Shown: positions 9,050 through 18,060, counted from the first letter of the stretch. The stretch: 54,753 nt of DNA from CAZSDP01 sp964605665 (GCA_964605665.1 CAZSDP010000031.1:1-54753); one strand, 5' to 3'. Program-made: numbers and translations. Notes: generated by a model from the sequence alone, not told the origin.

Positions 9050-10129
9050 TTACAGCGGAACCTGCCACTGATCCTCCCGAACATTGTTCGCAATCTTGAG
9101 AGCTCCTCGGGCAACCAACCGGCGGTAGTCCTCTGGAACAGTGGTTGTCGCCCCTTCGTAACCCTCGTCGCGAAGAGTCTTCTGAATCATCTCTGGAAGC
9201 CCGTTGACCTGACTTCCACCACCAGCAACGATGATGTTCTTCAGCACATACTCCACCGACTCGGAATCACAGCGACTGAAGAGCTCGCGCACCGATTCCA
9301 AGATGGGATCGATGAGAACCTCACACGCTTCGCGGATGAGTGGCCCGAAATCAACCGAGCGCGGCTTTCCATCGACGAAGACCTTCACGTTCGCGGTTTT
9401 GTCTTTACCGACGAATGCATTTGATTCCTTCATCTTGGTGATTGTCACTCGGGTGAGGTTGATATCTGGATATCGACGTGCGATGAGCTCAGAGAGCTTT
9501 TGGTCGACTGAGTCACCAGCACAAGCGACGCTGACTTGGTCTTCTTGTGTGGGATAGTAGCCTTGGACGAGACAACAATCGGTGGTTCCCGCTCCGATGT
9601 CGACGATCAGGGAATGCTTGGTCGGATCGACATAGGAAGGGTCTTTTCCTGCGCGATCGTCATCTCGCAAACCCATCGCTGCCAAGAAGGGCTCCGGGAC
9701 GATCAAGACCTTTTCAAAGACGCCAGAAAATGCGCTTCGGATGTCTTTCATTCGTTCCTTCGAAGCATTTGCTGGCGCGCCGATCACGCCCCAAATCTCG
9801 GCGTTATTCTTCGGATCGATCTGGTTGCGCAGATACCCGACATACTCTCGGCAAGTATCGACATCGTTGACGAAGCCGTCTTCAAGAGGCCACTTCAACT
9901 CGAGATGCAGCCGGTACTCCAGTGCCATCTCTGCGAAGAGAGCGGAATCTTCTGTTGGCAGAATGCCAGGAATGATCCCAGGCTTGGAATAGCCAACCAG
10001 ACTTCGGTGTATGTCCTTTTCGTACTCGACGGTCTTCCCGTCTTGGTTTGAAATCTGGAATACACTCGTATTCGTTCCAAGATCCAGTCCACAGAGAAGG
10101 ATCTTCTTTGTCGTCGTCTTATTCGCCAT
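9050..10129 (-). CDS. MamK/ParM-type bacterial actin-like protein
   Basis: This 359-residue actin-fold ATPase has phosphate loop 1 DLGTNT (16-21), phosphate loop 2 VDIGAGTTD (176-184) and the adenosine motif AGGGS (302-306). Segments such as VVGY/LVGY, PLEDG, VIGAPA.AS, EPF, GTTD, FVG and GALKIA align with MamK, the filament protein that lines up magnetosomes, more closely than with MreB. No magnetosome genes are nearby. ATG 10129 is chosen because GGAAGGAG precedes it by 8 bases; an ATG at 10156 has no such site. It is the last gene of a four-gene operon with a Wzc-like ATPase, a ParB-like protein and a STAS/coiled-coil protein. It likely forms filaments that position something at the membrane (inference). 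Confidence 0.85.
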   Translation of the reverse strand: MANKTTTKKILLCGLDLGTNTSVFQISNQDGKTVEYEKDIHRSLVGYSKPGIIPGILPTEDSALFAEMALEYRLHLELKWPLEDGFVNDVDTCREYVGYLRNQIDPKNNAEIWGVIGAPANASKERMKDIRSAFSGVFEKVLIVPEPFLAAMGLRDDDRAGKDPSYVDPTKHSLIVDIGAGTTDCCLVQGYYPTQEDQVSVACAGDSVDQKLSELIARRYPDINLTRVTITKMKESNAFVGKDKTANVKVFVDGKPRSVDFGPLIREACEVLIDPILESVRELFSRCDSESVEYVLKNIIVAGGGSQVNGLPEMIQKTLRDEGYEGATTTVPEDYRRLVARGALKIANNVREDQWQVPL

Positions 10130-10208
10130 TACTGGCGCTCCTTCCTGGCCATCCATCGTCCCGGGTCGGGCCGAGGGGCATGAGTTGACCGGGGTGACCC
10201 GGGATTGA

Positions 10209-12701
10209 TCATTTCATCTTCGGCAATACGACCGATCCACCTGTATCGATCATTGGGGAGTTTCGACCAAGTTCCGATAAACAGGGGTTTCGCAAGCCTC
10301 GCAAAACGCCTGAATTTGCATTTTCACTCGTTCGAACCCAGTGAGGGTCTATCCCCACCAGCGATCGGCCCTCCCGCTGAAACATGACGAGAACCTGGGG
10401 ATATTCCGGACGAGCGGGAGTCGAGGCGAGAACCACCCCGACTTCGCCGGAGTTCAGCTCCACCCATGAGCCGGGCAGATAGAGCGAATGAGCCTCGACC
10501 AAACGAGCGATTCCGCTGCGAACTGCCCGATCTGATTCATACTTCTCGAGGGTGCGAACGATTGCCATGCGCCACCGGTCAGAAGCAAGATGCTGACGTT
10601 CGTCAGTGCGGACGCAGGCGTACCAGAGAGCCAGGTCTCGCTCGATTTCTCGCGCATTGAATTCAACTTTGGGCTCTTCTGAAAATCGATAGGCAGGACT
10701 CTTCAGAAGTCGAATCACCGGAGCCGCAACAAAGTTGATTTCGCGACGATCTCGCCCGGGAGAATTACGGACGAGTGACGCTAACCAACCGACGCGAATC
10801 GCACGCTTCCGTCTCGCTTCTTCCGCCCCCTCGCGAACGAGAGTCGAGGCTAGAAGCAGCATCGGGCGCCAACCGTCACCAGCCTCCGATCGAGCCCGGT
10901 CGATTTGTGTCGCCAAGGAGACAGCGATACTTCCCGAGCCATGATGGAACAGCTCGATCTCTTCCAAAATTCGATCGGGTTCCACCATTCCACTCGCGTG
11001 GAATCGTTTCATGGCACTCTTGAAACGGTTTCGAAGAACCTGCGAATCGAGAGGGGCTTGACTCAACGCCAGTTGCCACCCAGGCATTTCGGCTTCACGT
11101 GCTGGAGATTCCTGCTGCTTCTTCTCGAAAGCTAAGATCTGTGCGTTGAGCCGGGCGATCTTCTCTCGTGCTTCGAGAATTTCTCCCGAGAGTCTCTTGG
11201 TTGCTGTCATCAGCTCAGACTTTTCGCGACTCGCCGTTTCGAATTCCGCCAAGAAGTCGGCAATTCCTTGGCGAACCGCGTCGTTCGCAGCAGCGACGTT
11301 GGAAGCCGATCGAGGTCGAGTCCCAGCGGCATGGGCGAGCATTTCTAGGAACTGGGACGCACTCTCGGAACGATCTCGATCCCCCACTGCTTCGGGGAGC
11401 GCAAAATCGCCGTCTCCCTTGCCGGACGCATGGGAGATCGGATGCGGAGGTTGGGAGTACCCATATCCAGAAGTTGTCGGTTTCCTGTGGCTCTGATTCC
11501 CCTGACCGGAACTCAGCGGCTTTGAGTCATCCTTTGTCGCGCCACCGAGAAGGTCGACCGGGTCTGGATAGTCACGGGACTTTTTCTCTGATCTGACGAA
11601 CGTGCTTCCTGGCTGCAAAGACTGCCAGTTCGCACTGAACTGCACCGGTCCAACCTTGCCCTCTTGGTCACGCTGGCTCGGATTCTTGCTGAGATAGAGA
11701 TTCTCGAGCTCTAGATCGATCTCGAATTCCGAGCCGGTGACACTTTGATCAACCTCCACTGCTCTTCCCATGTCGTTAGTTTCTGCTGGAGAGCAGTGAG
11801 GGGCCTCCGGTCTCAAGGGCTCAGGTTGGCCTTCATCGCCAACCGCAGATCGCTCGTTCTTTGCTGGGGAGCACCAATCATCTACAGAACCACTTTCGAG
11901 GAGCGAGTCTCCTCGAAAGAGAGAGTCTCCCTCGAGTTGTCGGTCCGAAAGTTCTTCGTCAGAGTGCTGCAGTGGAGCCGAGCTCTCCCCAAACTCTTGA
12001 TCGACCGCCTTCTGTCCGATGCTAAAGAACCAATCGAAGACCTCAGCTTCAGTAGGACTCGGGGTCGGACGGGAGGGAGCGTTCGAAGAACGCTGCTTGG
12101 GAATCGCCACCGAACCGGGTCCTTGAACGATCGGCTGATCTTCACCATCGCTGAACCAGAGGACCGGATTCTCATCTTCTTCAAGAGGTCGATCACCTTC
12201 ACCTGGCGAAGGCTTTCTTCCGCCTGAATCGGAAGCATCAAGGCTGTCGATCACCTGCCCGATCTTCGCCGCCGAACTCGCCCAGGGCGAATCACTCCCT
12301 TGCTCTTCGTCTGAAAGAGACTCGAAGATCGAAGACCACGGTTCACTTGGCTGAGCATCGGTCTGATCGGCAGCCTCTGTCGCTGAACTTTGCTCTTCAA
12401 CGACCCACGGAATTCCCACGTCTGCAAAGAGACTCGCGATTGCTGAATCTCGCCCTCGCAGAGCAACTCGCTCCATCTCTTTCAAGGGAGTCACGATCTC
12501 CAGAATCGTATGCGCGCATCTGGGATCGACAGCGGAAGCTTCGGAAAGATCGACGATGACCCAGCCGGAGGCCGCCCACATGAAGCGCCTCAGCTCACCT
12601 TGAAATTGACGATACAGCTGTTGGAATTCTGAGTTCCAATTCAACGAACCGGAAATGTAGACCACGAGATCGTCGCCAATTTGATGCCAATGGAATTGCA
12701 T
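10209..12701 (-). CDS. STAS-like / disordered / coiled-coil protein with HD-GYP-type tail
   Basis: I do not recognise this 830-residue protein as a whole. Residues 1-105 look like a STAS domain: a GSLNW turn, WVIVDLSEAS, then a helix after DPRCAHTILEI. About residues 110-480 are rich in Ser, Pro, Asp and Glu and probably unstructured. Residues 490-560 form a coiled coil. The C-terminal 250 residues are mostly helical and end in SWVELNSGEVGVVLAS followed by PQVLVMF, like the C-terminal beta tail of HD-GYP proteins; no HD metal motif remains. ATG 12701 has GGGGAG 5 bases upstream. It lies 79 bases before the actin gene in the same operon. The layout suits a scaffold or regulator linking membrane and filament (inference). 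Confidence 0.7.
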   Translation of the reverse strand: MQFHWHQIGDDLVVYISGSLNWNSEFQQLYRQFQGELRRFMWAASGWVIVDLSEASAVDPRCAHTILEIVTPLKEMERVALRGRDSAIASLFADVGIPWVVEEQSSATEAADQTDAQPSEPWSSIFESLSDEEQGSDSPWASSAAKIGQVIDSLDASDSGGRKPSPGEGDRPLEEDENPVLWFSDGEDQPIVQGPGSVAIPKQRSSNAPSRPTPSPTEAEVFDWFFSIGQKAVDQEFGESSAPLQHSDEELSDRQLEGDSLFRGDSLLESGSVDDWCSPAKNERSAVGDEGQPEPLRPEAPHCSPAETNDMGRAVEVDQSVTGSEFEIDLELENLYLSKNPSQRDQEGKVGPVQFSANWQSLQPGSTFVRSEKKSRDYPDPVDLLGGATKDDSKPLSSGQGNQSHRKPTTSGYGYSQPPHPISHASGKGDGDFALPEAVGDRDRSESASQFLEMLAHAAGTRPRSASNVAAANDAVRQGIADFLAEFETASREKSELMTATKRLSGEILEAREKIARLNAQILAFEKKQQESPAREAEMPGWQLALSQAPLDSQVLRNRFKSAMKRFHASGMVEPDRILEEIELFHHGSGSIAVSLATQIDRARSEAGDGWRPMLLLASTLVREGAEEARRKRAIRVGWLASLVRNSPGRDRREINFVAAPVIRLLKSPAYRFSEEPKVEFNAREIERDLALWYACVRTDERQHLASDRWRMAIVRTLEKYESDRAVRSGIARLVEAHSLYLPGSWVELNSGEVGVVLASTPARPEYPQVLVMFQREGRSLVGIDPHWVRTSENANSGVLRGLRNPCLSELGRNSPMIDTGGSVVLPKMK

Positions 12702-12765
12702 CAGATCTCCCCTCTGCTGGATATTTCAGAGAGACGATCGAGATCCTCCGACTTCCAGAGAGACT

Positions 12766-13641
12766 TCATCGAGCCTCCTGTCGGTCCGACTTCACCGCCA
12801 GACGGATCTTCTCCAAGGTCTCATCTTCACGAGCGATCCGCTCGCTGTCCTCGACCTCGGTTCGATAGGTCCAACTCTCACGAAGCTCGCGATCTGTTTG
12901 ATAACGCTCGTAAGTCTTCAACAACCTCTGGGAATCGATGCCTATCGAAGCAGCGAGGTCGTTTCGTGTAATGCTCTTACCTTCGAGAGCTCGAACAAAT
13001 GTCTCCGCCTCATCCAGTTCTCCGAGCGCTTCCCGGTGAAGATTCGCAGCCAACCGCCAACGTGCAGCTTCTGCCCGATCGATATCGATGATCTGAACCG
13101 GTATTGAATTTAGTCCGAGGTGACGAATTGCTAACCAGCGTCGAAGACCATCGACGATGGCGTAGTCTCCGGTCTCGATCCCTTCCGACCTGAGCGGACG
13201 AACCACGATCGGATGGAGTAGTCCAGTACCAGCGATCGACCGCCTGAGACGCTCGAATCGGTGTACGTCCACCGACTGCCTCAACCCGGATGCTTCTCCA
13301 TCGATTTGCTCGACTGAAACAACTCGAGTCCCTTGAGCACTCTTCCCGAAGTGTCGAAGGAGTTTCGAGAAGACTCCCTGACGCCGTCGTTCCGTTCGAC
13401 AAGGATCGCACCCCCGATTTCCGACCACCGAACCGCAAGTTGAGCACGGCTTCGGGGATAGAAGTGAATCTCGGAAGCTCTCTTGCGCCCACAGGCTTTC
13501 GTAGAGCCAAACTCTGCAACGAGGACAACGAGCGACTTCCCCTGTATCGGGGCGATCTTTGAGACCGATGCCGCAATCTGGACACTTGCAGGGCTCTAAA
13601 GCAGCAGCCTCCCGAAAGACATCATGCTCATGCATAGGCAC
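12766..13641 (-). CDS. ParB/sulfiredoxin-fold protein with N-terminal zinc ribbons
   Basis: This 291-residue protein starts with two four-cysteine clusters (C20/C23/C39/C42 and C66/C69/C78/C81), likely zinc ribbons. A ParB N-terminal domain follows at about 105-205. GDYAIVDGLRRWLAI and NLHREAL correspond to the ParB nucleotide-binding boxes, but the usual GERR is DGLRR here. Residues 220-250 (ITRNDLAASIGID) suit a helix-turn-helix. GTG 13641 has an ideal AGGAGGTGA site 5 bases upstream and overlaps the end of the Wzc-like gene by 14 bases. ParB proteins bind DNA and CTP and work with a ParA-type ATPase. Here the upstream partner is a Wzc-like ATPase, which is unusual. It could instead be a gene regulator. 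Confidence 0.82.
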   Translation of the reverse strand: MPMHEHDVFREAAALEPCKCPDCGIGLKDRPDTGEVARCPRCRVWLYESLWAQESFRDSLLSPKPCSTCGSVVGNRGCDPCRTERRRQGVFSKLLRHFGKSAQGTRVVSVEQIDGEASGLRQSVDVHRFERLRRSIAGTGLLHPIVVRPLRSEGIETGDYAIVDGLRRWLAIRHLGLNSIPVQIIDIDRAEAARWRLAANLHREALGELDEAETFVRALEGKSITRNDLAASIGIDSQRLLKTYERYQTDRELRESWTYRTEVEDSERIAREDETLEKIRLAVKSDRQEAR

Positions 13642-15862
13642 GACTCACCTCCTTCGGTTCCTCAATGCCGGCAGTTCTCAACCGTAGGCTCTGGTCACAC
13701 CCATTGAGGACTGTTCCCAAGAGGGGTGCTTCCACGGAAAGCAGAGCCTGGACATCGCAGGAGAGTCCGGTGCTTGGAGTCTTCCCGGCTCGAGCGACGA
13801 GCAACACTCCATCGACCCCTCGCGAGAGCAGCTGAGCATTCGCCGTGCGTGCAAGGGATGAAGAGTCCACGATGATCATCGGAAACTGCCGCCGAGCTTC
13901 TTCAAGGAATCTCCCCATTCGCCCCGATCCAAGCAGAGATCCTGGGTGTTCAACCCCTCCACCAGCAGTGACGACGGAGAGTCGCTCAAATCTGGTTGCT
14001 CGGACCACGGTCGCGAGAGCTCCCGCCGGAGCGACGCGTTGGAGGCCGTCCGCTCGAAGAGCAGGAAGCTCCTCCGGCCGCAATCGAAGAGTCTGTGGTT
14101 CTGCTCGATCACGCAGGCTCCGCAGTGAGGAGTGGAGTGCCTCAGAACGCTCTTCTAGGTTTTCGCAGACCCAATTGGAGAGTCCAGGAGTGACCGGCAC
14201 TCCAAATCTCAGATGCTGAACTGGATTCGCCAAGTCGCCATCGATCAAGAGAGTACGAAGCCCAAGTCGTGCCGTCGCGCGCGCCAAGTGCTCCGATACA
14301 AAGCTCGTACCCACCCCGTCATCGGTACCTGTCACCAGCAAAACACGCTGTCCCCCGAGACGAACAGACACCTGACTGGCAAGTCCGTGGAAAGCCTCCA
14401 AACTTCGCCCGGATGACTCCGATTGGAGTTGGCCGATTTGACCAGAGCGAAAGCGAGGAAGCACAGCGAGACATGGAACACCACTTCTGCGGCGGAGAGT
14501 CGGCACATCGCGGACTCTGGGATCGATCCAGTCGACCAGATAGCCCACTCCCACCGAGAGGATGGCCGAAAACAGGAGAACCAAAACTCCGAAGTGACTG
14601 GGCCTTCTTTGAATCGGAGCGGCCTGGGCAGGGCTGCGAAACAGCTGAAGAACTTGGGGAGTGAGATGGGTCAGGAGATCGAGATCTCTTTCGCTCTTTT
14701 GAAGTTCCGCGCAGAGTTCACGAAGATCGAGTCGAGCATTTTCACGCTCCAGGAGATCGCCCTCGAATGCTCTCAAGTGGGCGAGACGACTCTGTTTGTC
14801 ATCATGGAGTTCAGTCAGAGCTTCGAATCGACGCTGCAGTGCAACTCGCTTCGCCTCGTGGGACCAGATCTGATCCTCTGACACGTTGGTTGCTCTACTC
14901 AATGCAGCTCGCAGGTATTGCCCAGTCGGTGAATCACCGTCTAAAAGAGCAGAAAACGCCCGTTCGTTGACCTCCAGCTGAGACTGGGCCGCTTGCACCT
15001 CCGGATGTCGCTTGGAGTATGCTCCCTCTAATCGAACCAAGTTGAGCTCCGACTCGATCAACTGCGTGACGACTGCCTCGACCAATGGCATCGCAGGAGT
15101 TCCCTCGAGCCGAAGTAACCAAGTTGAAAGATCGGGAGAGTTCTCAGAAGGGACCAATCGGTCGCTGATGCGCTTCTGCTGGTGAGTCACCTCGACCAGC
15201 TCTCCTTCCACCTCGACCCGACGGAGTTCGAGCGCGGCAAGGCTCTCCAACAGTGCAGTCCGGTAGGTGTTGACGCCCTCTGCGTCAGGAGGGAGCTGAG
15301 CGCGACTTCTCAACTCTCGAATCGAGTCTTGCAACCGGCGAAGCTCTTCTTCACTCCTCGCCAGCTTGCTCTGGAGCCGGGCTCTCCCACTTTCGACCCC
15401 CGACTCGAAGTGGCGTTTGGAGTGCTCGATGAGAGTCTCAACTGCTGCTTCGAGAATTGGTCGGGCATGCCCTGGCTGTTGCGCTGAGAACCGGAAGCTC
15501 AGAAAACTCTCATCCGCTTTTTCCGCGGGGGAGAGATGCAAACTTGTGCGGTTCCAGCTGGAGAGAAGGGTCGAATCGACCGCCCGCAATCGCTCGCGTA
15601 CCTCTTCGTCATATCCTGGATCGAGAATCAGCTGCCGAATCACCGGTAGTCCAAATGGATCATACAGAGAGAGACCCTGCACACCTCTAGTCTGGACCGT
15701 GGGCGCTTCTTGCGGGCGAAATCGAAGGACTGACTCCGCCTCGAATTGAGGAGTTCGCGAATAGAGGATGAGGAAGTTCACCACTGCCGTGGTGAGAAAC
15801 ACCACGCAGATGACCCATCGGCGCCGCCACAGAAGTGCCATCGCTTCTGACTGGAGAATCAT
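13628..15862 (-). CDS. Wzc-like membrane polysaccharide copolymerase/BY-kinase with degenerate P-loop
   Basis: The layout is that of Wzz/Wzc chain-length proteins. There is a first membrane helix (WVICVVFLTTAVVNFLILY), a long external part rich in coiled coil, a second helix (FGVLVLLFSAILSVGVGYL) and a cytoplasmic ParA-like ATPase domain. The ATPase motifs are altered. The Walker A region reads GTDDGVGTS with no lysine, Walker A' is LLIDGDL, and the Walker B region ends IIVDSSS instead of DxPP. No tyrosine-rich tail is seen, so kinase activity is doubtful. ATG 15862 is used; TTG 15904 would add 14 residues. It leads the operon with the ParB-like, STAS-like and actin-like genes. No other exopolysaccharide genes adjoin it. 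Confidence 0.8.
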   Translation of the reverse strand: MILQSEAMALLWRRRWVICVVFLTTAVVNFLILYSRTPQFEAESVLRFRPQEAPTVQTRGVQGLSLYDPFGLPVIRQLILDPGYDEEVRERLRAVDSTLLSSWNRTSLHLSPAEKADESFLSFRFSAQQPGHARPILEAAVETLIEHSKRHFESGVESGRARLQSKLARSEEELRRLQDSIRELRSRAQLPPDAEGVNTYRTALLESLAALELRRVEVEGELVEVTHQQKRISDRLVPSENSPDLSTWLLRLEGTPAMPLVEAVVTQLIESELNLVRLEGAYSKRHPEVQAAQSQLEVNERAFSALLDGDSPTGQYLRAALSRATNVSEDQIWSHEAKRVALQRRFEALTELHDDKQSRLAHLRAFEGDLLERENARLDLRELCAELQKSERDLDLLTHLTPQVLQLFRSPAQAAPIQRRPSHFGVLVLLFSAILSVGVGYLVDWIDPRVRDVPTLRRRSGVPCLAVLPRFRSGQIGQLQSESSGRSLEAFHGLASQVSVRLGGQRVLLVTGTDDGVGTSFVSEHLARATARLGLRTLLIDGDLANPVQHLRFGVPVTPGLSNWVCENLEERSEALHSSLRSLRDRAEPQTLRLRPEELPALRADGLQRVAPAGALATVVRATRFERLSVVTAGGGVEHPGSLLGSGRMGRFLEEARRQFPMIIVDSSSLARTANAQLLSRGVDGVLLVARAGKTPSTGLSCDVQALLSVEAPLLGTVLNGCDQSLRLRTAGIEEPKEVSRAYA

Positions 15863-16237
15863 CGCCTCGAAACCACCTGCTCGCGGTGCGAAGCCCTCTC
15901 TCAAACCCGGGCGGGTCTCGGGACATCCCAGAGTGATCTGAGCCCGAGAGTTCGGTAGTGAAGTTTCCGATGGATTCTCGAGATTGGCGACTCTCCCCGC
16001 AGAATCTCATCGATCTCCATCACGACGAGCGCCGGCCGCGGTCTCGACCCATCGCTCACCCGCAGTGCTGCTGAAGGGGGTCAGGGAGCGAGATCTCCGC
16101 GGGCAGATTTTTAGCCTTGGCTAAACATTTCTTTGCTGAATGCTCATTTCTCCCTAGCCAAAGGCTGGAACGGTCCAGTATCGTCGGCGAATCGGGTCAT
16201 TTTGAAATTATCTGAAAGGAACGAGGACTTGCTTTCC
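15863..16237. other. Divergent promoter region of the actin/ParB operon and the tro-type operon
   Basis: This 375-base gap holds the promoters of two divergent operons. The clear element is the DtxR-type palindrome at 16110-16125. No separate gene is evident; an open frame back to 16133 in phase with the binding-protein gene has no ribosome site or signal-peptide logic. Confidence 0.6.
16110..16125. promoter_or_regulatory. Probable DtxR/MntR-family operator
   Basis: TTTAGCC and GGCTAAA form a perfect 7-bp inverted repeat with a 2-base centre, the size and style of sites bound by DtxR, TroR and MntR. It lies 112 bases before the metal transporter operon. A DtxR-family regulator is encoded at the other end of that operon. 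Confidence 0.65.
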
Positions 16238-17227
16238 ATGCCATCTCGAATTGCCCACACCCCCGCTATGATCTGGGGAGGAACTCTCCTCACCCTTCTA
16301 CTCACCTTTTCGATCAGCGGCTGCTCCCCAAGCGGGGATCAACCCCCCTCGCAATCCCCCACAACTCAAGGTTCGGCGAAGACCTATACCGGTTCTGGCC
16401 CGATTCAAATCGCTTGCACGGTGGGGATGATCGGTGACCTCGCGCGTGAAATCGCCGGAGAACGTGGAACGGTGACCGCTCTGATGGGGCCAGGAACTGA
16501 CCCTCACCTCTACAAAGCATCTCCTGGAGACGTTCGCACGCTCTTTGAATCAGATCTCATCCTCTATGCCGGTCACCATCTCGAGGGACGGATGGGAGAG
16601 GTCTTCGATCGCCTCAACGACACCCATTTGGCGGTGGCGGTGTGTGAGCTGATTCCCGAAGACCAACTTCTCTCCACTGAAGAAGGCGAGATCGATCCCC
16701 ACCTTTGGTTCGATGTCAACTTGTGGAAAGATGTCGCTGTCACCATCGCAGACACACTTGTGCAGTTCGATCCAGCTGGAGCGGAAGGCTATCGCGACCG
16801 AGCCCAGACTTTGGTCGAACGACTCAACGATCTCGATCGGGAGGCTCGTCAACAACTCGCAAGCGTGCCCCAGAAGAGACGCGTCTTGCTCACTGCGCAC
16901 GATGCATTTCGCTATTTCGGTCGCGCCTACCAGTTCGAAGTACTCGGGATTCAGGGACTCAGCACCGAATCGGAAGCGGCTGTCGCTCGAATCAATGAGC
17001 TCGTCAATCTCATTGTCGAACGAGAGCTCCCTGCAGTTTTTGTCGAATCAACGATCTCCAGCAAAAATGTGCGAGCACTCGTCGAAGGGTGTAAGGCAAA
17101 GGGGCACACCCTCTCCATCGGGGGAGAGCTATACAGCGATGCGATGGGCCCTTCAGACTCCCCCGAAGGTAACTACTTCGGAATGGTTCGTCATAACGTA
17201 CGAGTGCTTTCCGAGGCGCTTCAATGA
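16238..17227 (+). CDS. troA: Manganese/zinc ABC transporter substrate-binding lipoprotein (TroA/ZnuA family)
   Basis: This 329-residue lipoprotein delivers Mn2+, Zn2+ or a similar metal to an ABC permease. A hydrophobic signal ends in the lipobox ISGC with Cys29. Candidate ligands are H90 (GTDPHLYK), H155 (DPHLWFD), H221 (LLTAHDAF) and D301 (GELYSDAMG), spaced exactly as H68, H133, H199 and D279 of Treponema TroA. ATG 16238 has GAGGA 10 bases upstream; earlier in-phase starts lack a site. Its stop overlaps the next start (ATGA). The order binding protein, ATPase, permease, permease matches troABCD. Metal choice cannot be settled from sequence. Confidence 0.93.
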   Translation: MPSRIAHTPAMIWGGTLLTLLLTFSISGCSPSGDQPPSQSPTTQGSAKTYTGSGPIQIACTVGMIGDLAREIAGERGTVTALMGPGTDPHLYKASPGDVRTLFESDLILYAGHHLEGRMGEVFDRLNDTHLAVAVCELIPEDQLLSTEEGEIDPHLWFDVNLWKDVAVTIADTLVQFDPAGAEGYRDRAQTLVERLNDLDREARQQLASVPQKRRVLLTAHDAFRYFGRAYQFEVLGIQGLSTESEAAVARINELVNLIVERELPAVFVESTISSKNVRALVEGCKAKGHTLSIGGELYSDAMGPSDSPEGNYFGMVRHNVRVLSEALQ

Positions 17228-18060
17228 ACCACGGTGACCCTGATCCTCCATCGGCAAACTCTCTCCCTCCCGCGATTGAGGTTCACGATCTCACCGTCTC
17301 GTATCACGCAAAACCAGTCTTGTGGGATATCGATGTAGAGATCCCCGCCGGGAATCTGGTCGGAATCGTTGGGCCAAATGGAGCGGGAAAGAGCACGCTT
17401 GTCCGGGCAATCCTCGGCTTGGTAAAGCCTGCCAGTGGTTGGATTCAGATTCATGGAGTCTCACCACGTCGCGCACGGCACTCCTGCGGCTATGTCCCGC
17501 AACGGGAGAGCGTCGATTGGGACTTTCCGGTCAGCGTGAGCGATGTCGTCCTGATGGGCACTTATTCGAGACTCGGCTGGATGCGACGTCCGGGAAAACG
17601 AGAGCATGAGCTCACGATGCACTGTCTCGAGCAGGTCGGAATCGCAGATCTCGCGCAGCGTCAGATCAGCGAGCTCTCTGGTGGCCAACAACAAAGGGTC
17701 TTTCTCGCTCGCGCTCTCGCCCAAGATGCTCCGGTCTACTTGATGGACGAACCCTTCGCTGGAGTCGATGCGGCAACTGAATCGGCGATCTTCTCCGTAC
17801 TCAATGAACTGAAAGAGAGTGGACGTACAGTCGTCGTGGTCCACCACGATCTTCAGACCGTGGAAGAATACTTTGACCACGTTCTTCTGCTGAACTTGCG
17901 CCTAGTCGCGGCCGGTCCGATCGCGACCACCTTTAATCGAGAGAATCTACTCGCGACCTATGGAGGTCGACTCACACTCTTGGACGAGGCAGCAGAGGCG
18001 GTCAGACGTGGTGCCAGGGGAGGCTCGAGTTGGCGGTCCCCCGGCAAGATTGAAGACTGA
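17224..18060 (+). CDS. troB: Metal ABC transporter ATP-binding protein
   Basis: This 278-residue ATPase is the motor subunit of the metal importer. It has Walker A GPNGAGKST (50-58), the Q-loop in YVPQRE, the ABC signature LSGGQ (151-155), Walker B VYLMDEP (171-177) and the switch histidine in VVVHHD. The VPQRESVDWDFPVSV segment is typical of the Mn/Zn group. It overlaps troA by 4 bases and the first permease gene by one base, indicating one coupled operon. Confidence 0.95.
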   Translation: MNHGDPDPPSANSLPPAIEVHDLTVSYHAKPVLWDIDVEIPAGNLVGIVGPNGAGKSTLVRAILGLVKPASGWIQIHGVSPRRARHSCGYVPQRESVDWDFPVSVSDVVLMGTYSRLGWMRRPGKREHELTMHCLEQVGIADLAQRQISELSGGQQQRVFLARALAQDAPVYLMDEPFAGVDAATESAIFSVLNELKESGRTVVVVHHDLQTVEEYFDHVLLLNLRLVAAGPIATTFNRENLLATYGGRLTLLDEAAEAVRRGARGGSSWRSPGKIED

